From Gnetum montanum (taxonomy: Eukaryota > Streptophyta > Gnetopsida > Gnetales > Gnetaceae), in NCBI GenBank assembly GCA_015680685.1, contig MNCI01016025.1, positions 240,846 to 304,845 of the forward strand: DNA of 64,000 nt. The letters run 5' to 3'. Below are positions 24,660-34,184 of the stretch, piece by piece. Made by a program: the position numbers and the translations under genes. The first letter of the stretch is position 1, and each line of letters starts with the position of its first letter. The notes under the pieces were generated by a model. That model searched no databases. It saw only the letters and a list, made by a program, of their open reading frames with translations, and was not told where the DNA came from.

Positions 24660-24958
24660 CCAACAAACCCTCAGGGGTGATAGTAAGGGGATCGCCCATC
24701 GACACACTATCAAGCAAGCAGTTAAACTCACTAGCATCAAATTGTAGCCCCTCTCCTTCCATTTGATTCAAAAGTGTAGTGGCATCCTTGACACTCATGT
24801 GCCTCTTAGGCACTGAAGCACATTTTGCAAAAAGGTCATTGGCAGGAGCCTCCTCCTCTATGGTAGGGCCTCTTCTTCTGTGGTTGGGGCCTCTTCCTCC
24901 TCTTCAGCAAGTGTCCCTTCTCTAGGGGCTAGAGCCTTTTCCTCTTCTTCTTCTTCTT
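24660..24958 (-). pseudogene. Antisense gene of A: proposed exon 5, Glu-rich
   Basis: The acceptor GTGTTTTATTAG is followed by (GAA/GAG)n coding EEEEEEKALAPREGTLAEEE and more Glu. After one frameshift it reads VPKRHMSVKDATTLLNQMEG and FNCLLDSVSMGDPLTITPEG up to a GTAGGA donor. The acidic tract suggests a disordered interaction region. Confidence 0.55.
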
Positions 24959-25083
24959 CTAATAAAACACAATTGCAGTAAGTAGGATACTCCAACTTAA
25001 AATAGGTGCTATGATGTGCTACACTACAGAACATAGCACAACGTAGTAAGCACTACGCTAACAAAATAGTTAAGCACACTCAC

Positions 25084-26179
25084 CAACTGGGGGTTTCACC
25101 CTATGGACTTTGATTCACAACGTTTTTCCCCTCTCTTCTTTCTTATTAGGAGGTTCTTCCGTAGGATGAGACTTCTTACACTACAACCTACTTTTCATAG
25201 TTTCTACAATGAGGTGTGTCCCCCTTAACACATTGCTTGTGTTAATGGAAGGTGCCTCTCCCACACTGTCCCAAGCATGAAAGGGTTATGCCACCCGATC
25301 CCTTGTCGTTATTGAAAGTGATTCCCCGATAGCNGTGCCACCCGATCCCTTGTCGTTATTGAAAGTGATTCCCCGATAGCTTCTGGGGGGTCTTGGGATC
25401 AGGTGATGTAGAAAACTTGGCAAATACATGGCTTAGATATTTGGTTACGGTCCTGTTATACCCTGGCACCATTTTCATAGACCACCAGGAATTTCACAAA
25501 CTATCACAGGTAAGCTACGAAGAAGGTGTAATGTACATTAAAATGGGAGTCAAGCTTCTCACGAAGCTAAACCATTTCAGCATGCAAGCCTTCAAAGAGC
25601 TACTTGGCCTAGTTGTAATAGGTCCCTTCCTCCATGACCTCCCTCATTATCCAAGCCTACTCTACTCCAAGGATTTTCCCTTGGAAGAGTAGCTAAGGGA
25701 AGGCACGGGCATAGAAGATAGGGTAAACTATTTGGGCTACGCTAGCTTGACCTTGTGGATGTAAATCCCCTTTTGGTCTTTGCTTTTTCCTAGCCATTCC
25801 TTGATATCCCCTTGATTATTTTCATCTTTGCTAGATTTTTCTCCTACATGGATACCATCATAAGGGACATCGAAAAGATCCATAAGTAGATGGTTGTTAA
25901 TTTTGAACACCACCTGCACATTGTGAACATGTGTGCGGAAGTAGTCAACCTTCTCAGAGAAGGAATCGGCTAGGGAAAGCATTTCTACAGCCAGGACACT
26001 TGGATTTATAGCCAAAAATAAATCCATGAGACCAGCCTCCTGAATGTTGTGAACAAGGGTGGCTGGGGCCCCATTGCAAAGCCAACGCTGAGTCTTGTCC
26101 ACTTCCCCGTACTTGAACAAAAGGTTGATCTCATCATGTCCAGAGGTAATCACTGTAACCTCTTGGGATTTTCTTGTTA
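25084..26179 (-). pseudogene. Antisense gene of A: proposed exon 4, central domain
   Basis: The longest exon. Acceptor CACTAACTATTGTAG, donor TTG/GTGAGT. It reads ITSGHDEINLLFKYGEVDKT, then FRTHVHNVQVVFKINNHLLM, DLFDVPYDG. After a one-base shift near 25740 it reads VAQIVYPIFYARAFP and LHAEMV*LREKLDSHFNVHY, and it ends in a Lys/Glu-rich segment (KKSHPTEEPPNKKEERGKTL). Many stops are TAG at Gln-like places. The FDVPYDG part faintly recalls the domain found in antisense or extra ORFs of other plant retroelements (putative plant transposon protein), but I cannot confirm that. The plus-strand frame 25393-25692 is its shadow. The tail includes the 45 bp assembly duplication. Confidence 0.6.
25289..25380. 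other. Assembly join with duplicated 45 bp
   Basis: 25289-25333 is repeated exactly at 25336-25380, with N at 25334. It falls inside exon 4 of the antisense gene of A and adds a false frame change there. Confidence 0.88.
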
Positions 26180-26264
26180 CTACAATAGTTAGTGAAAAAT
26201 ATTAACAAAGGAAAAATTAGATCATCACTTGAACACATAAGAAAAAATACATGATTTAACATAC

Positions 26265-26538
26265 CAGGTTTAAATGGCATAGGAAATGGTGGAAGTTCCA
26301 CCAAAATGTCTTCTATGGTAATTGGTCAACGAGATGCCTATTTGCTATCCAACCAGCCAACTTCTTTACATTTCCCATAGAACTTGGAATACCTAGTTGG
26401 ATAGGCTTTGAAATCAAGCCCAAGTTGTTCTATAACACTGGCATGCATGTTTCGGGTAGAGGAGAACTCTTGAAGAGCCATTTGGACCAACTCCAAGGTA
26501 TCCATGTTACCATGAAGACCATTATAGTCAATATAAAA
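26265..26538 (-). pseudogene. Antisense gene of A: exon 3
   Basis: It starts FYIDYNGLHGNMDTLELVQM and runs through SVIEQLGLDFKAYPTRYSKF and YGKCKEVGWLDSK, then, past TAG and TGA codons, PITIEDILVELPPFP to a GTATGT donor. The D copy begins its third exon with FFINENGLLGNNDT, a clear match. In HAD/NIF proteins this part follows the core fold. Confidence 0.7.
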
Positions 26539-26628
26539 CTTGGCAACACACACAAGAATATGGTAAGCATTTTTTACTAGAGCAAAGCAAATCATACAAC
26601 ATGTTTAAAACGCCTTCACAGAACTCAC

Positions 26629-27078
26629 TTGTTAGCATAGTGAATAGTTCTAGGTCTATTCTGAAAGCAGGTGCCCATGTGATGAGCAACATATAACGTG
26701 TTGTATAAATGGTAGCATTTGTATTTGGGCATGTCCCAAATCTACCTTAGGTGCCTCAAGCCCCTTGGGAACTAGTTTGAGCCTTCTACCCCTTCGCTAC
26801 CCTTGATCGACCTATCAATCATGAACTTCAAAATGCCTTGGTTTACCCTAGGAAACAACATTTTTGTAAGTATAGTGGTTGGTTTGGCCGATAAGTGTGA
26901 CCACACGATCACACTAAAATGGAGAAGGAGGAACTCTAGGAAGTCCCATGCACCCTCCTAAAACCAGACTAACTACTACCCTATCCATGTGTGGGAGGGG
27001 GAATGTTAACCATAGGTTCACTGAGACAACATAGGACTCCTACAAGCTCAAGGACGATCAGAATGGGTTTCAACATGA
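26629..27078 (-). pseudogene. Antisense gene of A: exon 2, HAD-like domain
   Basis: 450 bp. It opens with KPILIVLELVGVLCCL, where D has KPILIVLDIDGVLCC, so the nucleophile Asp of HAD motif I is lost here. After compensating frameshifts it reads FLEFLLLHFSVIVWSHLS (motif II with Ser), then TKMLFPRVNQGILKFMIDRS, GLRHL..IWDMPKYKCYHLY and NTLYVAHHMGTCFQN. HYANK is followed by a GTGAGT donor. The D exon has the same length and the same block order. Compared with NIF-type phosphatases the DD of the last acidic motif is replaced by AH. Confidence 0.75.
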
Positions 27079-28176
27079 CTTTGCATGACAAAGCACTGAA
27101 CATTAGCACTATGTTCAAGTAATGATTTCTTATATAGTGTAGCATAACCCTCCATTTATATATTTTCCATTGGTGTAAAACAATACATCCCTGATAAGAT
27201 AGACTTAAACATTGCATGTAGCGTAGCAAAGTGTCATACGTAGCGTAGTATAGCAACTAGGCCTTGCATAGCATAGCGTAGTGGGTGCACCCTACAAAGT
27301 AACAGTTATGCGCTACATTGCATGGCATAATAGTCATGCATTGTACAACATAGCATAATAGTTACATTTTGCACAAGGGTGATGGTTGTGTTACATGCAA
27401 CATAGCAGGATGACGGCACCCTATGCAACTTAGCAAAGGAGCAAGTATAATGGACACAACAATGTGACAAGTGTGACAATATAACAACCACAACATGAGA
27501 CAATGTAATAGGCAGAACACTATAACAAGCATAGCAAATTTAGTGGCATAGAAGTATATTGAATTTAACAACATAACAGCATTACAAGTTTAACAACATA
27601 ATAGCGTAATAGATTGTCAGCTTCACGGCCTAACGGGCCTACTAACATGATAGCGTAGCATAACAAGGAAAAAATGTAATAGTTGAACAACACTAATAAC
27701 CAAAACAATGTGTCCTATGAAAAAGAAATCATAGTGTTCCCATTATCTCGACTCTACTCCAACACATGAAAAATATCCAGGTGAAACATAAATGCAAGAA
27801 ACTCCTCCTTTGCTCATGCTACACTACGTCAGCCCTGTGTTATGTTGCCCCAAAAATTTGCAAAAAAATCCATTCTAAGGGTATTACACTATGCTGAGCA
27901 TGCACTACACTACCTAGAATGACCCAAACCCTTGAGATAGCATAATGACCATTCTTAACAATGGCGGTCGGGGCAGTACCACGCACAGCCATAACGTAGG
28001 AATCATACTATCATTGTGACCAGAGTTGCCATGTCTATAATGCAATAGCCAAAACATCATCAAAAGCAATGAAAATAGTTGTAGCGATGATGGTTGTGAT
28101 AGCCAAAATAATAACGGCGATGCAAATATAACCTAATACATCACATGCTAAAAATGAGGGTAGTGTAGCGACTTAC
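27079..28176 (-). other. Antisense gene of A: intron 1, repeat-expanded
   Basis: It lies between donor GTAAGT (28176-28171) and an acceptor ending AAAG at 27079. It is 1.1 kb here against 317 bp in D. 27100-27700 and 27820-27930 are filled with GCATAGCGTAGTA-like blocks, the same vocabulary as the palindromes in the A LTR. No coding remnant seen. Confidence 0.55.
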
Positions 28177-28295
28177 CAAGCAAACAGAGCCTCCTGCTAC
28201 TCCTCAACATGTGCCTTGGAGAGGCATCCTAAAGTGTCCCTCACTTTGTCCATCTTGGCAAGTCCTTTATGCCTGCATTCACTTTTGTGTGCCAT
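28177..28295 (-). pseudogene. Antisense gene of A: exon 1 with start codon
   Basis: ATG at 28295-28293. It reads MAHKSECRHKGLAKMDKV, matching MAPKVRGKNVKLAKIDEV of D. Both are short basic N-termini interrupted by a TAG near codon 27-36, and both are followed by a GT donor (GTAAGT here). The shared start, basic character and splice position argue that this is the true 5' exon. Confidence 0.65.
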
Positions 28296-28426
28296 TACCT
28301 TACTTACAAATCAATTGTACCAACTACTATGCTACGCCTATTACACTCTCTCTTAGTTCGACTACTCTACGCTCTGGGTGTGGGCTTTAACAATGAAAAT
28401 GACAAGTTTACCAAGGGGTAAACCCC

Positions 28427-28434
28427 TATTTATA
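28427..28434 (-). promoter_or_regulatory. TATA box of the antisense gene in A
   Basis: Minus-strand TATAAATA in GGCTATAAATAGGGG, 139 bp before the ATG of exon 1. The D copy has TATAAGTAGG 132 bp before its ATG. The spacing and motif are conserved although the surrounding sequence has diverged. Confidence 0.6.
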
Positions 28435-28599
28435 GCCAACGTAGTAAAACACTTGTCACTTTTATGTCTTGTGTAACGTGAGACACCCCTGTAGCGTAGC
28501 ACTACTATAGCGTAGTCCCATTGCAGTGTAGCACTCATCGGTAGTGTAGTAAGCGGGTCCACCAAGATTTTCACTCTACATTTATAAATTCTAAACATG

Positions 28600-29110
28600 T
28601 TAACGGTCTACAAAGATCTTAAACTAGTAATGTTAACCTACAATATAGCCCAGTGATAGTCCACCATGATCTTAAATTGGTAATTTTAGCATTCTCTCTA
28701 CGATGTAGCCCAGTTACACCCCGCAAAGACCTTAAATTAGCAATTTTAACTTATAGTGTGGCCCAGTGATGGTCTACCATGACCTTAAACTGGAACTTTT
28801 AACATTCATCTTTCATTTTAGACCTATTAATGGTATTCCATGACCTTAAACTGGTAATTTTAGCATTCATTTTACATTTTAGAACAAAATTTACATTATT
28901 ACGGTCCGCTACAACCTTAAACTGGAAACCTTAAACTCCTTTACATTGTAAACTTGTTAACAGTTTGCCATGATCTTAAACTAGCAATTTCAATATTCAT
29001 CTCATGATATTACATGGTTATAGTCCACTAAGACCTTAAACTGGCAATTTCAATTAACAAATTTTTCATAATGACAGTCCACTAAGACCTTAAATTGGTA
29101 ATTATCTCAT
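28600..29110 (+). repeat. Tandem array 1 in element A
   Basis: About nine degenerate units of 50-65 bp, each with a core GTCCACYATGACCTTAAACT followed by GGCAATTTTARCATTCAT-like sequence. It lies between the antisense gene promoter and the pol acceptor site. The same core makes the arrays at 32690-33010 and, in D, at 58440-58990. Confidence 0.75.
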
Positions 29111-29185
29111 GTTACATTATTGCTTTACATATATTCATTACATGTTATTGCTTCAAATAGGTATCACTTGACTTGGTCTATTTGC

Positions 29186-29197
29186 TTATTGTGACAG
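29186..29197 (+). other. Possible pol splice acceptor of element A
   Basis: CTTATTGTGACAG just before pol coding resumes (reading EKMDMH...). D has ATTTTGTAG at the equivalent place on the minus strand (coding resumes at 62538, also with a Met-Asp). Ogre-type elements are known to have an intron between protease and RT. A matching donor was not identified, and the ATG after the site could instead be a separate start. Confidence 0.4.
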
Positions 29198-30492
29198 GTC
29201 TAATTGAAAAAATGGATATGCATGGTGATCTTTGTTCACCTTTGACCTTAATGGGTCCCTACAATAGATTCACAAGATGCTTGAACCTAGAATTGGTAGA
29301 CTTTGGATTATCCTCTCACAACACCATAGCATCCCTGAAAATATCGCTTGACTAGCCTGAACATCTGGTCCAGGCCTTAGACCTAGAGGCTAGGGATGTA
29401 ACTGAGGACCCTCTCATTGAAATCCCTGTAACTACCACTAGAGGTAAAGCAAAAACCATGAAAGTTAACTCCCTATTACATCCACAGATACACCAAAACA
29501 TCTCAAAACTTCTCCATGATAATGTTAAAGTGTTTGCATGGTCATATGATGACATGTTGGGCTTGGACCTATAGCTCATACAACACAACATTATCCTAGA
29601 TTCGTGTGTCAAGGTAGTTAAGCAAAAGGCTTGCAAAATCAAACCAGAAATTACACTAGTTGTACATGATGAAATCACCAAGCTTTACCAAGCAGGTTTC
29701 ATTCGGGCAATTGATTACTCGAAATGGGTATCAAACATCATTATAGTTTCTAAGAAAACAAGAGGTATATGAATTTTTATAGACTTTCGAGATCTAAAAA
29801 AAGCAATGATTAAGGACGACTTCCCATTACCAAGTATTGATCAACTTATCGACACTACAGTTGGTCACACCTTACTATCCTTGATGGATGGGTTCTTGGG
29901 TTATAACTAGATCCACATCAACCCAGGGCATCAATTAGCAACTACCTTTATGACCCCTTGGGGAAACTTTTTTTACACGATGAGGCTCTTCAGACTCAAA
30001 AATGCAGGAGCAAGCTATCAAAGACCGATGACATACATTTTTAGCAACTACCTCTTGGAGAGATTAAATGATTACATTGATGACATAACAGTCAAGTCTA
30101 AGGAAGTTATTGATCATCCCAAAAATCTCAATATAGTCCTCAAACATTTTCATAGGCATGACATGTGCCTCATCCCTAGGAAATGTGTTTTTGGAGTCAA
30201 AATAGGATGCATGCTAGGTTTTGTAGTGTCGAAAATAGGGATACAAGTGGATCCTAATGAACTAAGGGCCATCGTCAACTTAGCACCACCTAGAAACCTT
30301 AAAGAGTTGTGTGGGTTGCAAGGAAAAGTACAATTTATTAGAAGGTTTATCATGAGGTTGATAGAAAAACTACACCCCATGCAACATCTACTCAAGAAGG
30401 GGGTCAAATTTGAGTGGACAAATCAATGTCAACAAGCCTTTGATAACCTAAAGAAAGAGATTTTTCATCTCCCAACTATTTACCCACCATAG
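29198..30492 (+). pseudogene. Element A reverse transcriptase
   Basis: Reads EARDVTEDP and VKVFAWSYDDMLGLD (the pre-RT segment), then the RT core: LYQAGFIRAIDYSKW, KDDFPLPSIDQLID, LLSLMDGFLGYN and FRLKNAGASYQRPM. LNDYIDDITVKS follows, with YIDD the catalytic box near 30075, then GIQVDPNELRAI and the thumb. 29950-30492 is open for 180 codons, and TAG/TGA codons interrupt the part before it. The spacing and motifs are those of Tat elements, and D has the same protein at 62538-61560. Confidence 0.92.
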
Positions 30493-30880
30493 AGGGATAA
30501 GCCTTTCTACATCTACCTTGCTACTTTAGACACATATATTGCTACATTTCTATGTCAAAAAAGAGATTACATGTCTAAAATCCTGGTCTATTACTTAAGT
30601 CATGCATTAATAGCTTATGAGGCAAAGTACAATGAGGTAGAAAAATATTGTCTCGCCCTAGTATTTGCACTCATAAAATGGTGACATTACCTATTTTTCA
30701 GGAAAGTTAACATCCTATTCAAGAGCAACATACTTCAAGTTATCACAACTAACTTATACGAGAGCAATAGGATAGCTCGATGGAAAGCTATAATAGTAGA
30801 ATTTGATTTACATTATGTGGGACAATCATTAATGAAGGGTCAAGAAATAGCCACACAGCTTACAACTTCACCCATTGACA
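30493..30880 (+). pseudogene. Element A Ty3-type RNase H
   Basis: Follows RT in frame. It reads DKPFYIYLATLDTYIATFLC, then VYYLSHALIAYEAKYNEVEK and ARWKAIIVEFDLHYVGQS. D has the intact equivalent (FYIYLATSDVALAALLCQ). It removes genomic RNA during cDNA synthesis. The frame is broken by stops. Confidence 0.82.
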
Positions 30881-30949
30881 ATCAGGCAATAGTAGATCCC
30901 AAATTCCTAGATGAGCATATCAATAGTGTAAATCCTGTAACATCTAACT

Positions 30950-31330
30950 TTGAAGAAAGTTTGCATTTTGATGGCACTTCAACTACATGAGGTGGTAGCA
31001 CTGCCACAGTTCTTACATTTCCCTCTAGGGAAATTTGACCCTTCATGTATTGCTTTACATTCCTTTGCATGAACAATGTAGCTAAATATGAAGGACTCCT
31101 TAGGGGCCTCTTAGCATCTCAATAGCTAAAGATCCAACATTTGACAATCTGGGGTGACTCGTAATTAGTTGTCAACTAGGTCACCGAAGTCTCTGCTTGC
31201 AAAGATTTGCATTTGAAATCTTATTGTGACTTGGCCAAGAATTTTCTAAAATAGTTTACAATGTTAGACATTCAACATGTGCCTCACAATGAAAACACTA
31301 TAGTAGATTCACTAGCTATGTTAGCATTAA
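30950..31330 (+). pseudogene. Element A second, archaeal-type RNase H
   Basis: Reads LHFDGTSTT (usual FDGAS), NNVAKYEGLLRGLLAS, LHLKSYCDLAKNFLK and LDIQHVPHNENTIVDSLAML, the block order of archaeal-type RNase H. The presence of this domain after the Ty3-type RNase H marks the Tat lineage. Stops are present, and the tail 31261-31548 is open. Confidence 0.85.
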
Positions 31331-31599
31331 ACGTACCACCACATCTATTTGCAACTTTACCCACTTCGATAATAGGATGCATAGATCCTATTACTCAACT
31401 AGCACACATTGCATCTATAAGTGCAATAGATATCCAAGAGTGGTACATCAACATTAAAGCTTACCTTCAACATGGTGAACCCCCACATGGCTTGACATCT
31501 ACTCAAAAGGATGTAATAAAAAGTGAGCCCAGCAGTATGTCCTCGTAGGAGATAACACCTTATGCAAATAATCCTTTTATGGGATATTGTTAACTTGTG

Positions 31600-32670
31600 T
31601 TGGAAGGGAAGAGGTACAAAAGATTGTTAACAAAGTCCATGAGGGACTATGTGGAGGACACATAGCCCCTAGGGCTATGGTAGGAAAAATTAGACGCCTA
31701 GGATGCTACTGGCCTTGCATATAGTGAGATTGCTTTGCCAAAGTTAGGACGTGTGATGTACATCAATGCCATGCAAATCCCATACATGTGTCACCCATTG
31801 AATTACATCCTACATAGATTACATGTCCATTCCAACGTTGGGAACTAGATATCATAGGACCCATCACACCTAAGTCTTATATAGGACATAGCTTCATTAT
31901 CATCAGAATCGAATACTTCACAATGTGGGTAGAAGCTATTGCCCTAAGAAAGACCACATCTCAACAAGTTTGCCACTTTATCCTAGATAACATAGTAGCC
32001 AGGTTTGGTCTTCCCATGATTATTGTGACAGAAAATGGACCACAATTTAGTAGCACAGAAACCAAAACTTTTTGTGACAACCTTGGCATCAAGTAATCTT
32101 TTTCATCGTCATGCTACCCATAGGAAAATGGTCAAGTAAAGGCAACAAATAAGGCCATCATTAACCTGCTAAAAAAGATGCCTAGTAGTAGCAAAAGGCG
32201 ATGGCATGATAAAATTCTCTACATGTTGTGGGCTTACCATACAACATGCAAAACCGCTATAGGTAAGACCCCATACAACCTTATTTATAGATCTAAAGCA
32301 ATGTTACCTCTTGAATTGTAGGTTCCATCACTTCAGATGATCCTATCAAACATTGTGAATGAGAGTCAAAATAATGAGTCAAGGATCATTGATCTTAACT
32401 CCGTAGAGGAGGTGCATGCCCAAACACTTGGTTGCATTGAATGATACTAGGATAAATAATGGGAGAAGCTACATCAATAGCCAATCAAAAAAGGATACCT
32501 AGTCCTCAAGGCTATTCATGAACCTGTAAATAAATTCTTAGCCAACTAGGAAGGCCCTTTCATAGTCATAAAAGCCTATGAGAATGAAGCATTCAAATTG
32601 GCTGATATGGATGGCAATGAGTTCGCAAATCCTATTAACCACTTGTACCTCAAGCCATACTATAGTTTAC
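31600..32670 (+). pseudogene. Element A integrase
   Basis: The HHCC domain is readable: VHEGLCGGHIAPRAM, GCYWPCI, CDVHQCHA. The core reads PFQRWELDIIGPITPKS, IEYFTMWVEAIALRKTTSQQ, FGLPMIIVTENGPQF and ENGQVKATNKAII. The first catalytic Asp is replaced by Glu (IEYF), as in D (TEYF), and the second sits in VTENGPQF where IVTDNG is usual. The C-terminus ends FANPINHLYLKPYYS, as in D. Several stops interrupt the frame. Confidence 0.88.
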
Positions 32671-32689
32671 ATAAAGGACTACATCAGAT

Positions 32690-33015
32690 ACAAAGCAAGG
32701 TAACAAGATCATCCACTACAATGTAAAACTGGCACAACACATCTGCTACAACGTAAAACTAGCATAGATAGTCCACTATGACTATAAACTAGCATAGAGC
32801 ATCTGCTATGATGTTAAACTGGAGCAACACATCCTTGGTCTATGACGTAAAACTAGCACCCATAACATGGTTTGCTATGACCTTAAACTGGCCATCCATT
32901 ATCTACTATGATGTTAAACTAGCACAGTGGTCTGCTAGGACCTTAAACTAGCACATCACAATTTTCTAGGACCTTAAACTAGCACATCCAACAGTCTACC
33001 AAGACTTTAAACTAG
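32690..33015 (+). repeat. Tandem array 2 in element A, after integrase
   Basis: About ten units of 29-38 bp with core CTRCTATGACCTTAAACTAGCAC. It starts about 20 bp after the integrase frame. D has the homologous array in the same position (58440-58990). Tat/Ogre elements are known for variable tandem repeats in this region. Confidence 0.8.
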
Positions 33016-34170
33016 GTTTGTGATGTAAAAGTTCCCAATGCACACATGTAACTCCTACGAACAAGTGAGCGTCCACACTTCCAAAACTCTTGAACAATGT
33101 GGGGTGGGGCATTGCAGTTCCAGAATGTAGTTCATGATGCCAAGAAAATACCCTCTGGAACACATGTAGTGTCACTACCCCTAACATCTTGCTAATCTTC
33201 CAGAGATGTCATTTGACATCTTGTTAACCTTTCAGAGCTACTGCTACCATAGCCAGTTACATTAGTAATAGCTCTTGCTATCAGCACCTACCACTGGAGT
33301 CCCAACACTATTGTGGCCTAGCCACAAAGTTTCCATCCTCCATCCCTTGCCATCATCCAAGTCCAAAAGCCATTCAGCTATTGGAATCACCACCTTGCAG
33401 CTAGACTACATGATGTTTTCCTTGGGTGAGGAATCCCGTGCACCTGCATCATCATCGCTCCTAGTATCTTTAGTGCCAACCTTTCTAGCCTACCACTGCT
33501 AGAATATGTACTAGCCTTCTTGCTTTGGACATCGCACACTTGACCAACAACACTTTCCACTCTAGTAGTGTCCAAAGTAAGCAGGACTTTGCCATCACTT
33601 CACTTCATGGTCATTTTTTATGGTTTTATCTCTATTATGTTTGTAGGATACAAGCCAAGATGGCATCGTGCACAGATGTGTTCCACCAACAGAGAAAGAC
33701 ACTACATTATTCCAAAGTTTATCCATAAGTGAATGTGGGTGTACAGCAAAGGAAAAGCACAAAAAAATGCAAAAGAGTAGAAAAGCTCAAAAAAAACATA
33801 AGTGCCTAAAAAAAATGGCACAGCAACTACTTTACACTCACTTTGGCCATAAATCAACCATCTCTAAGCACTCTAGTGAGAGGTCCAAGGCCAACAAAGA
33901 AAGACACCTATGCATGCTAACTCCCTCATAAGCACTCCAACGAGGGGTCATTCTATGGCAATAGTTTTCCAAAGTGTTCAATTTTTTCCTTCCCCAAACC
34001 CATTTCCTTAAATCCTTCCCTTGCCCCCTATCCTACATCACTCTCTTAGTACTCTAAAACATAGTAAAGAGTCATCTAAGTGGACACTGAAAAGTGATGT
34101 TGGTGTTTGGTTCTTCATGGTGTTTCATATTCTTTGTCGATTTTTGTTAGGTAGATCCTCCAGACATCAA
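33016..34170 (+). other. Element A 3' untranslated region
   Basis: No coding remnant recognised. 33740-33830 is an A-rich stretch with repeated AAAAAANGCA/AAAGCACAAAA units. Short open frames such as 33668-33931 are low-complexity. Confidence 0.5.
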
Positions 34171-34184
34171 CAAAGAGGGGCCAT
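34171..34184 (+). other. Element A polypurine tract
   Basis: CAAAGAGGGGCCAT immediately before the TGAAACACC start of the 3' LTR. D has ATAAAGAGGGGCCAT in the same place. It primes plus-strand cDNA. Confidence 0.75.

Larger units (their letters stand above)
23388..28295 (-). pseudogene. Antisense intron-containing gene with HAD (FCP1/NIF-like) domain, carried by element A
   Basis: A gene antisense to pol, between protease and RT. Proposed exons (minus): 28295-28177, 27078-26629, 26538-26265, 26179-25084, 24958-24660, 24574-24434, about 24344-24100, 23867-23540 and 23450-23388, about 3 kb of coding. Most ends carry GT/AG signals, several with pyrimidine-rich acceptors. A TATA box lies 139 bp before the ATG. 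Exon 2 encodes an FCP1/NIF-like HAD fold, exon 4 a novel central domain, exon 5 a Glu-rich tract and exon 7 a coiled coil. Exons 1 to 3 match the gene in element D (63009 on). Numerous TAG/TGA codons and a few shifts show it is decayed. Function unknown: HAD enzymes are usually phosphatases, but activity here is doubtful. Confidence 0.75.

Noticed and set aside
25393-25692. 99-codon plus-strand frame in the spacer of A
   Set aside because: The minus strand reads exon 4 of the antisense gene here with clear protein character; the plus frame is its shadow.
27079-28176. GCATAGC-rich stretch as a tRNA or ncRNA gene
   Set aside because: No cloverleaf or promoter boxes; it is low-complexity repeat inside an intron.
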